From Pleodorina starrii (Eukaryota > Chlorophyta > Chlorophyceae > Chlamydomonadales > Volvocaceae): 64,000 nt of DNA. Positions within the stretch are counted from its first letter, which is position 1. The number at the start of each line of letters is the position of its first letter. Both the position numbers and the translations under genes were made by a program. Below are positions 55,301 through 64,000 of this stretch, one piece after another. The notes beneath the pieces are model-generated. The model was not told where the DNA came from. It made no database searches and saw only the letters and a list, made by a program, of their open reading frames with translations. Location: NCBI GenBank assembly GCA_030267565.1, contig BRXU01000004.1, forward strand, positions 1,864,001-1,928,000, in the 5' to 3' direction.

Positions 55301-58300
55301 GTCGTACCGGGGCGCCAGCTCGTACAGCGCCGTGATGAGGCTGCGACCCGTCAGCGGCTGCCGCCGCACGCCGCCGCCGACCGTGTCCGCGCCCGCCAAG
55401 TCCTCCAGCACCGCCTCACTCATCGTCGCGAGCCACTCGGGCCCCGGCCGAGCGCCCATGTCGTACAGCGCCGCCGCCACCTGCGCGATCGAAAGCACGC
55501 CGCCCAGCGTACCCAGTGACGCCGCCTCCGCCGCCGCGTCGCAAAACGCCTCCAGTTGATCCGGCGGCAGCGGCGGCTCCGCCGCCGCATCCGCCGCCGC
55601 GGCGGCGGCGGCTGCCTCGCGCAGCAGCCGCAACGACTGGATGCTGCCGTACAGGGACGTCGGATGCAGCACCCCCGCCGCCGCGGCGGCCGCCAGCCGC
55701 GCGGCAGCGGCGGACCTGACCGCGGCCGGCAGCAGCAGCTCCAGTCGCGCCGCCGCCGACAGCGCGCCCGCCAGCGCGTCGTCCGTCAGCGACGGCATGC
55801 GGTCTTCCAGGAAGCGCCCCAACTCCGTCGAAAGCAGCTTCGGTGCCGCCGCCGTTGCTGCTGCGTGGGCCTCGACGGCGGCTGCGGCGGCGGCGGCCCT
55901 GACGGCCGCCGGAGCGGCTGCCGCCGCAGCGGCGTCGGCCTCCGCGACGGCGCGCACGCCGGCGGCGCCGGCGTCAGACAGCGCCTTCAGCAGCTGCAGC
56001 ACCTCGCCGGGCGGCAGCGACGCCAGGCGCCGCGGCAGCGCCCGAGCCAGCGCCTGGGTGAGCCTGCGTTACGTTACGTGGGGTCGGGTGGGGTGATCGC
56101 GCGCGCAGGCAGCGGCAGCGACAGATGAAATCACCCCGGCAGCCGGCTTTCGAAGTCTCCATCTGCGCTCATCCGTCCAGTTCCTAAAAAAGTAAAAATA
56201 CCCATGTACCACATGGGCCTAACGCGCCGCAACATCTCCCCCCGCCAACCTCCTCCGTGGTGGGCTCTCCACACGCCCGGGCGCACGCAGCCACTCCGGC
56301 CCCCCTCCCTCCTCACTCACCCCTCGCTTGGCGGGAAACCCAGCGCCTGCAGCGCCAAGACCGCGTCCACCACCGCATCCGGCGCCAGGGCCACCCGCTC
56401 CCGCGCCGCGCCGTCGCCACCGCCGCTGCCAATACCGCATACGCGCGCCTTCAGGGCCTCCAGCTGCGCCGCCCGCCGTTCCTCCGCATCGCCCTTCAGC
56501 GCGGCGGCGGCGCCGCCGCTGCCCTCCAGCTTCGCAATGAGCCACAGCACGTCGGCGGCGCAGCCCACTGGCAGCGCCGCCGACGCCGCCGCCGCGCCGC
56601 CGGCGGCCGCCAGCGCCGCCAGCCATGACGACGCCGCCGTCGGGCGCTCCGCCTCTGGCAGGGCGACCAGCATCTTGCCCACGCCGATCGCGGACTGGAG
56701 GTGCTCCAGTAGGGGACTGGGCGCGGAGCTGCCGCCGCCGCTGCCGCCGGCGGCGGCGTGCTTGGCAGCGCGCTCCCGCGCGCGCTTGCGCTCCCTCTTC
56801 TCCCGGGCGCCGCCGCCGCCGGCCTTGCCTCCGGCGGCGGCCCCCGACGGCTCCGCCGATGGCTCCGCCAGCTCAACCGCCAGCGCCGCAACCTGGCCAT
56901 CGTCGCCGGCAAACTTGGCCAGAAGTCGTACACTGTACGACAGGTACTGCTCCAGTAGCACCAGCGGCGGGCGACCCAGCTGCGGCAGCTTGCTGCAGGC
57001 CTCAACGTACGCCACGGCGGCGTCCGCCGACAGCGCTGCTGCCACCGCTGCGTCGCAGTCACCACCAGCGCTGTCGTACGACACGACCGCCGCCAGCGCC
57101 GCCGCCAGCGGAGGTCCTATGACGACTTCGTCCTTGTGGCGATGTAACGCCAGCACGGATTCAACCACCAGGCAAAGGTCGCCGGTCTGCCATCCGCCGC
57201 CGCCGGCGGCGGCGTCACCGAGCTTGGCCACTAGCACCCGCTGCGCTTCCTCCCACCATTTGGCGCTAACCTTGCGGCCGTCCGCCGCCGCCGCCACCGC
57301 CAACGTCCGAGCCAGCAGCGCCGGCGGCGCCGCCGCCAGCTTTGCTTGCGACACGATGAACAGCTGGTTGCACATCGCGTCGCGGACGCCGCCGCCGAGC
57401 CGCACGATGCCGTACATCGCCTCCGCCAGGTCGCGGTACGCAAAGTGCACGGCACGGCCCTCGACCTGCCGTACCGCCGCCGCCAGCCACGCCGGCGTGA
57501 CGAGCTGCTGCAGCTGTAGCGCCGCCAGGCCGCCCAACAGCTGTGCCAGATGCGGCGGCGTGAAGGCGGCCGCGACCGGGCCCCCCGCCGTCGCTTGTGT
57601 TCCTGGCGGCGGCGGCGGCGCCGCAGGGCTGGGGCGCGGTGCTGACGTCGGCGGAGGCGCGGGACCGCCGCGACCCGCGGGTCGAGCCGCAGCGCGACCG
57701 GCGGCGACGGACGCCGCCACCGCCGCCGCGCCGGCCGCCTGGGCCTGTGTCAGCGGCAGCGGCGCCTCCAGGGAGGGCGTCGTCGCCGCCAGGAAGGCGC
57801 CCGCCCACGCCGCCGACGGCCGGCGGCCGTGCGCCACCAGCACCTCTAGCGTCAGCGCCAGCGCCGCCGGCGGCGCCGCCGCCAGCTTACGCTGCATATC
57901 GTCGACGAAAGCGTCGAGCCAGCCGCTGCCGCTGCCGGCGGTGCCGGAGGGAACGCCCGCCAGCCGCTCGCACCGCGTCACGGCGGCCGCGATCCGTGAC
58001 CACGTCATCGGGTCCAGCCGCGGCACCGCCGCCAGCGCCGCCGCCACGATGGCCGCCAGCCAGTCCGACGGGACCGGCAGCGCCAGGACGGCGGCGCTGC
58101 CGACGACCGCCGCCAACGCTTGCGGCGACGCTTCCGGCAGCGACGGCTGCAGCAGCGTCAGAAGCGCCAACAACTGGCGACGCGGAACCAGGCCGCTGCC
58201 CCCGCCGGCGTCCGCGGCGCCGCCGTCACCTTGCGCCGCCGTCGCCGCCTGCTGTAGCCTCGCAATCAGCTCCAGAAGCTGTGCCGTACGCTCAAGCCCC

Positions 58301-61300
58301 AAAGCCTCCAAGACACGCTCCGGAACCATGGCCGCCTCCGCCACGCGACGCAGCACGACAGCGGGCGTGAGCGCGGCGGCCGCCGCGTCGTCGCCGCCGG
58401 CGGCCTCCTCCTTGCCGGCGGCGCCGCCGGCGACCGCCAGCTGCCGCGCCGTCAGCGGCTGCGTCAGCGGCAGCGCCATCGAGTCGACGGCGGCGAACAG
58501 GAACGCGGCGTCGCGGGGTCCCAGCGCCGCTGCCTGGTCGTACAGCCGCGTCATCACCGCCGCCAGCAGCCCCGGACGCAGCTTGCCGTTGACCGCCGCC
58601 GTCAGGCCCGCCAGCCCGACCAGCGACGCCGCCGGCAGCTCGCCCACGTGCTGGCCGCCCACCGACAGGAAATGCTCCAGGGAGGCGAGTTTGACGCCCG
58701 CCGGCAGTCCCACATCCAGCGCGCGGCGCGCGGCAGCGGCGGCGGCGGCCGCCGCCGCCGGCGCGTCGGTGGCGCGCGACAGCAGCGCCGACCAAACCTC
58801 CGGCGGCGACCGCACGTCCAGCAGACTCAGCCCCGAAACCAGCGCCGCAAGATCGGGCAGGTCCAGGGAGGCCAGCGACGCCGTGGCGACGGACAGCAGC
58901 GCCGCCGCCAGGCGCGTCGCGTCGGCAGGTACGACCGCGTCGTCGTCGGCGCCTCCGGCGACCAGCTCGCCGAGGTGCAGCGCCAGCGCGCAGGCGGAGG
59001 CTCCGGCGCCGCCAACGCCCGCGCCGGGCCCCGCCGCCAGAAGCCGCTCCGAAACCGCCGTCACGAAGGCGGGCCGGGCGGCGGCGCCGACGCCGGCGCC
59101 GACGCGTGTCAGGGCGTGGAGCGCCGCCGCCATGGCGGCGACCTGCGCCGGGGCGGCGCGCGACAGGCTGGACACCACCGCCCCCTCCCACACGTCCAAC
59201 CAGGAGTCCTGGGAGGGAGGGAGGGAATGCGCAGGAACCGGGAAGCAGCACAGGCACAGGCAATCCGGCATGAGGTTCGGGCATGGGGAAAAAAAGTGGG
59301 TGGCGCGCGGGCGGAGAGCAGGAGGGAAAGACAGAGCGGGAAGGGAAGCCAGGCAGAGTGCAGCTGCGTACCTGGGGTCGGTGCCCCGCCGCGACGAAGG
59401 CCTTCGCCACCAGCAGCTGCCCCGACGGTCCGATCGCCGCCAGCGCCTCTGCCTCCGCCGCCGCCACCTCCAGCGGCAGCAGCAGCACCGGCGGCACCGC
59501 CAGCCCGGCGGCGCCGCACGCCAACACGCCCTGCGCCGCCGCTAGCAGCGCCGCCGCATCCGGCGGCAGCTCCGCCGCCGCCCCCACCGCCACCGCCGCC
59601 GCGCCGCTCAGCACCTGCCTCGCCGCCTCCGCCGCCACGCGCCCCAGCGGCGCCAGCTGCCCCGCCGCCACCAGCGCCTTCCAGCCCACCAGCCGCTGCT
59701 GCGACGCCGCGTCGCCGCCGCCGCCGCCGCCGGCGGCGGCGTCCGTCACGACCTTGCACGCGCGCTCCAGCACGCCGGGCGCCACAGTGCCGTCCAGCTG
59801 CGCCACCGCCGCCACGCCCGCCGCCGCCAGCTCCGGGCTCACCTCCGCCACGTGCTGCGTGACCAGCTGCCGCACGGCGCCGGCAAAGGCGCGCGACGGC
59901 GGCTGGCGCAGCTCCCCGGCGACTGCGGTGAGGGCCAGGTAGTTGGGCAGGAAGGCGGGGCGCAGGGCGGCGAGGGCGGCGGGGGAGGAGAAGCGGGACA
60001 CCAGGCGCAGGAGGAGCTCCTGCGGGTCGGGGGGTGCAGTGCGGTGCGGGGGGAGGGAGGGGAAGGAGGGAGGTGGCGCGGGGCTCAGGCCCAATGGAAC
60101 GGGGCAAGTTGGTCGGTGGATTGCGACTTTGCGAGCTGCAGGAGCCAGACGAGGGAGGCAAGAGAGGGCACCTGGGGAGGTGTGTGTGCGTGTGTGTGCG
60201 CAGAGACACACAGGCGCGCAACTAGGCCTCCGAAAAGAGAGCCCCCGACGGCGACCCAACGACGGCAACCCAACGACGGCGCGGTACAGTGCAACACCCG
60301 GGTGGGGAGTAAGGTACCCACCCGACAGGCCAGCAGCTCCGCCTCCGCAGCGACGGCGGCACTCGCAGCGCCCTTGCCCGCAGCAGCCGCGGCCGCCGGC
60401 GCCTCCGACGCCTCCGGCGGCCCCTGCAGGCCCTGCAGCTGCTCCTGCTGCCGCTCCGCCGCCAGACGGACGATGCGGGGCAGCTGCTGCGCCGCCAGCA
60501 CCGCCAGATGCGGAGGCAGACGGTCCGTGTCCACGGCGGCGCGGAGCTCCGAAGCCGAGCGGCTCAGCCGGATGCGGAGCTCTGTCGCTGCCGCCGATGC
60601 TGTCGATGTGGCGGCGGCGTTGGCGGCAGCGGCCGTGGCGGCGGCGGCGGCGGCAGCGGTGTCGGTGCTGACGGCAGGCGTTGCCACCGCCGGTGCGGGA
60701 GCCGCGGCCGCAGATGCTGGCACGGCCGCAGATGCCGGCACGGCCGCAGATGCCGGCACGGATGCCTGCTCTGGCGCGGGCGCGGGAGCAGCGGCAGGCA
60801 CCGGCGCAGGGCCGGGCGCGGCCCCCACGCCTGTGCCCACGACAGGGGCCTTACTGGCTCCTGCCTCCGGCCTGCCGGTGCGGCCAGGGGCACGGCCCGC
60901 ACCGGGCGTCCAGCGGCCGCTGCCTCTGTCGGGCGCGGCGCCGGAGCTGCCCTTCCCTGGAGCGCCGTCGGCGCTGCGTCGGGGTCCCGCCGCAGTCCCC
61001 GCCTCGCCGCCGCGCTGGAACGCGGGCCCCACCGCAGCGCTGTCCACGGCCGGTGCACCAGTGCCGGGCACCACACGGTTGAAAGCGTCCGCGCGGGGCG
61101 GTCCCACGTAGCGCCCGCCCCGCCCCGGCGGCCGGGCGGCGGATGGCGCCGCTGGGTCAGCCGCTGAGCCTGTGAGAGGCTGGGTCGCGTCCGGCGCAGC
61201 CGCCGGTGGCGGGGCCGGCGCCGCCGGCGCCGCCGCTGTCGCGTCGGCGCCTGGGGCCGGCCCCGCCGCCGTCAGGCCGGCCACCTCCGATGCCAGCATG

Positions 61301-63920
61301 GACATCAGCTGCAGCCGCGTCTCCTCCGCGCTCGACGGAGCGTCGGCGGCCGCCGTCGCCGCCGCCGCCGGCGGCCCGGGCGGCGCGCCAGCGGCAGCTG
61401 GCGGCGGCTGCAGTTGCTGCGGGGAGGCAGGCTGAGCCGCGGGTGGTGGTGTTGACGGCTTGGGCCGCACCGGCGGGGCTGATGGCGGCACCGCCGGTGC
61501 TGGTGACGGTGGGGGTCCTGCCGCAGGTGCCGCTGCGGGGTGCACTGCTGCTGCTGCTGCTGTCGTGGTCTCGTGGACGAATCCAGCTGCCGGAGCCGCG
61601 GCGGCGGCGGCGCCGTCTGCCGCTGCAACCCTTGATGCAGGGTGGGCGGCCGCCGCCGCCGCCGCAGGCGCACCCTCCTTGGCCGCCGCCGCCGCAGGCG
61701 CACCCTCCTCGGCCGCCGCCGCGGTCGTGGCGGGCACTTGCATTGCGGCGCCGGCGCCGGCGACCGCGCTAGGCGCCGGCTGTAGCTCAGCCGACGGCGC
61801 GGCGGGGACCGGGGCCGACGGGCCGCTCTGAGACGCTGGCGTCGCCGCAGCAGTCGCCTCCGCGACGGCCGGCTCCGCGGATTTGGGTCCGGCTGCGGTG
61901 AGTCCCTCCACGCTCTGTTTGAGCGCCCGGATCTCCTCAAACAGCGCCTGGTTCTGGGCGGTGAGTGCCTGGTTGTGGGCCACAGTGCTGGCGACCACTT
62001 GGTTCATGGTGGCGAGCTGCGGGGGGTCGGGGGGCAGGGAGGGGGGTTGATGTGATGTGGAGATGTGGAGCGGCGCGGAGCGCAGGTGTTCAGGACAGGG
62101 AAGGAGTGGTGTGGAGCGCGGAGGGAGCGGTGGTGTGGGAACAGCAGAGAGAGAGAAAGAGAGGGGCGGCGCGAAACACATACCCGGACGGCCGCCGGGC
62201 GGGCAGTGGGCGGGCGTGCACATCTCGGGTGGGTGCTTGGCGGTACGGTACATCACAGTACAGTACAGTACGGTATGTATGGCGGCTGCGAGTGCCTCCT
62301 TCCAGTAGCACGCGTCGCAGTTTGGGCGGCGGGGGCAGGCCGGCTGGCTCCGGGGAGCGGAGGGGCCCCGGGGACACGCGACCGTCCAGCGGTCGCCTCC
62401 GCGAATGGCCCCTTCGCGCCAACCCGCTGACCTCGAAACCCGCTGACCGCTTCCCCGCCCCTCCCACCTTCGCGCCAACCCACTGTTCGCGAAACCGCTC
62501 CGCGGCCCCTCCCACCTTCGCGCCAACCCACTGTTCGCGAAACCGCTCCGCGGCCCCTCCCACCTTCGCGCCAACCCACTGTTCGCGAAACCGCTCCGCG
62601 GCCCCTCCCACCTTCGCGCCAACCCACTGTTCGCGAAACCGCTCCGCGGCCCCTCCCACCTTCGCGCCAACCCACTGTTCGCGAAACCGCTCCGCGGCCC
62701 CTCCCACCTTCGCGCCAACCCACTGTTCGCGAAACCGCTCCGCGGCCCCTCCCACCTTCGCGCCAACCCACTGTTCGCGAAACCGCTCCGCGGCCCCTCC
62801 CACCTTCGCGCCAACCCACTGTTCGCGAAACCGCTCCGCGGCCCCTCCCACCTTCGCGCCAACCCACTGTTCGCGAAACCGCTCCGCGGCCCCTCCCACC
62901 TTCGCGCCAACCCACTGTTCGCGAAACCGCTCCGCGGCACCTTCCACCTTCGCGCCAACCCACTGTTCGCGAAACCGCTCCGCGGCCCCTCCCACCTTCG
63001 CGCCAACCCACTGTTCGCGAAACCGCTCCGCGGCCCCTCCCACCTTCGCGCCAACCCACTGTTCGCGAAACCGCTCCGCGGCCCCTCCCACCTTCGCGCC
63101 AACCCACTGTTCGCGAAACCGCTCCGCGGCCCCTCCCACCTTCGCGCCAACCCACTGTTCGCGAAACCGCTCCGCGGCCCCTCCCACCTTCGCGCCAACC
63201 CACTGTTCGCGAAACCGCTCCGCGGCCCCTCCCACCTTCGCGCCAACCCACTGTTCGCGAAACCGCTCCGCGGCCCCTCCCACCTGGCTCTGCACCAGCG
63301 CCAGATAGTCCATGAGGACGCGTTGACTGAAGTCGCCCGGCGCCGCGCCGGGCAGGGCACCGCCGTTGAGCTGCGGCGCGCTGCCGTACTGCGGCGGCGG
63401 CGCTCCAGGGAACTGCGGCGCGCTGCCGTACCCCGGCGGGGTGGCTGGTGGTGTTCCGTTGAGCAAGTAGGCCGCGCCCGGATCATGGGGCGCCGCGCCG
63501 GAGGAAGGAACGGCGCCGGGTGTTGGTGCCGGCGCATGGGTGGCTGGGTTGAAGGCTGGTGGGTGGCTTGCTGTGTTCAACCCAGGCACAGTGGTATGAG
63601 AGGTTGGTGGCGGAGGGGTGCCGTTCTGTGCCGGGCTGGCGTTGGCAACAGCACGCGGCGGCGGCAACGGCGGCCGTGACGTGGCAGGCTGTCGGGTTCA
63701 AAAGGGCGGACGACATACACAGTGAGCAGCAGCAGCAGCGGTTTGAGGGCAGAAAAGCGACAGGCACAAAAGCTACTCGAAGGAAAGCCCTGGAGTCGCG
63801 GACATAAAAAACGCATTCGGAAGTCCCATGCCGCAGTCCATGCCACAGCCGCAGGACGTTGTCGCGTTGCGGAAGACCGCTCACCTGCCCAACAGCTTGG
63901 CGACTTAAGGACTGCCACAT
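49396..63920 (-). CDS. Giant OPR-like helical-repeat protein, probably organellar RNA metabolism
   Basis: Twelve exons: 63885-63920, 63284-63688, 60322-62016, 59372-60019, 56321-59208, 54704-56063, 54178-54312, 53159-53284, 52496-52782, 51866-52262, 51315-51692 and 49396-51003. They join in phase to 3320 residues. The start MWQSLSRQAVGQPATSRPP is basic, Ser-rich and free of acids, compatible with organelle targeting. Exon 2 joins exon 3 through a predicted coiled coil (VQSQLATMNQVVASTVAHNQ, then FEEIRALKQSVEGL). The middle is a long array of degenerate helical pairs with Trp-Leu starts typical of octotricopeptide (OPR) proteins: SWLDVWEGAVVSSLSR, PSDWLAAIVAAALAAVP, TPAWLAAAVRQVEGRAV, SAKWWEEAQRVLVAKL, PGPEWLATMSEAVLEDL, PQPQWLEDFYKWRLEAA. 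No RAP or nuclease domain was seen. The C-terminal exon is mostly Ala/Gly/Ser-rich. OPR proteins bind organellar transcripts in Chlamydomonas; target and organelle are unknown here. FASTK-like repeats are the main alternative. Confidence 0.75.
52841..52917 (-). repeat. Adjacent dispersed modules C and A (OPR-like intron)
   Basis: On the minus strand module C (GTTACCGTTCACGGGCTGCG then GCCTATTCGTGG, 52883-52917) precedes module A (TTCTCCGCTGCGAAATTTTC, 52841-52865). Module A ends about 60 nt before the 3' splice site at 52782. The C copy matches 25612-25651 across about 38 bp. Confidence 0.78.
53770..53893. repeat. CGCGAACCGCAT-type tandem repeat
   Basis: Degenerate 12-bp repeats (GCGAACCGCATC) within the 53285-54177 intron of the OPR-like gene, followed at 54052-54170 by degenerate CCCCGTCCTG/CCCCGCCCTG repeats. 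Confidence 0.85.
62468..63283 (-). repeat. 48-bp minisatellite, 17 copies, at the 5' end of an intron
   Basis: Seventeen near-identical 48-bp units, with one unit differing near 62939, followed by a degenerate partial copy to about 62410. On the gene strand each unit starts GTGGGAGGGGCCGCGG, and the first unit begins exactly at the 5' splice site of intron 2 of the OPR-like gene. The unit is a multiple of three with no stop, so all six frames stay open across it. I place it in the intron because reading through leads to non-conserved sequence, whereas splicing from 63284 to 62016 restores an uninterrupted coiled coil. Confidence 0.9.
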
Positions 63921-64000
63921 GTTTGGAAAAACCCAGGAACGCCGGTTGACGTGGGCAATTGCAAGCTCCTACGCCGCCAGCGCCAGCAGCCACCGTCAAC
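63921..64000 (-). other. Upstream edge of the OPR-like gene
   Basis: 80 bp before ATG 63920. A frame continues open to the window edge (VAAGAGGVGACNCPRQPAFL), but it joins the exon 1 donor out of phase with exon 2, so it is treated as 5' UTR. Confidence 0.45.

Noticed and set aside
56204..59545. 1113-aa plus-strand ORF opposite the OPR-like gene
   Set aside because: Ala/Ser/Thr-rich shadow of the large minus-strand exon; no motifs, and the minus frame carries the helical repeats and consistent splice sites.
62410..63300. CRISPR array
   Set aside because: Units are contiguous with no unique spacers, and the genome is eukaryotic nuclear.
61965..63308. Plus-strand ORF with tandem APTHCSRNRSAAPPTF repeats as a repeat protein
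   Set aside because: It is the 48-bp minisatellite, open in all frames; the intron placement on the minus strand explains it.

Overview
The window looks like nuclear DNA of a volvocine (chlamydomonadalean) green alga. The reasons are very high GC in coding sequence, many GT-AG introns of about 80-1250 nt, Ala/Gly/Gln-rich inserts inside conserved domains, TGTAA polyadenylation signals, many degenerate TTTTAGGG (Chlamydomonas-type telomere) motifs, a starch-type ADP-glucose pyrophosphorylase with a plastid transit peptide, and a giant OPR-like helical-repeat protein. The species cannot be fixed from the sequence. No CRISPR, prokaryotic operon or viral gene was seen.

Layout. (1) 1-7898, plus: 3' ten exons of an HRQ1-family DNA helicase, 5' end outside the window. 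(2) 8803-15879, minus: nine-exon F-box/LRR gene. Phase-consistent joining adds two N-terminal exons with hydrophobic segments, which would make it a membrane-anchored F-box protein. A tRNA-Leu(CAA) gene with its own intron sits inside one of its introns. (3) 16361-19175, plus: exosome subunit RRP42, with a probable GC-AG intron. (4) 19583-24176, plus: plastid ADP-glucose pyrophosphorylase small subunit (STA6 type). (5) 28099-38409, minus: 17-exon gene for a 1162-residue protein with a myristoylation-type N terminus, a long unrecognised middle and two divergent universal-stress-protein-like domains. (6) 39121-47232, plus: SEN1/MAGATAMA3-type RNA/DNA helicase. (7) 49396-63920, minus: 12-exon gene for a 3320-residue OPR-like protein; its second intron begins with a 17-copy 48-bp minisatellite.

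The exon models of genes 2-7 were built by hand and are in phase from ATG to stop; gene 1 is in phase from the window edge to its stop. Genes 2/3 and 5/6 are divergent pairs with 481 and 711 bp between start codons. Pairs 1/2, 4/5 and 6/7 are convergent. The genes do not form one pathway: DNA repair, ubiquitin ligase adaptor, RNA decay, starch synthesis, a putative stress/nucleotide-binding protein, transcription termination/R-loop control and organellar RNA metabolism.

The strongest unexplained signals are three short dispersed repeat modules that recur inside introns, often next to 3' splice sites and sometimes side by side; the membrane F-box architecture; the unrecognised USP fusion protein; and the splice-site-anchored minisatellite.
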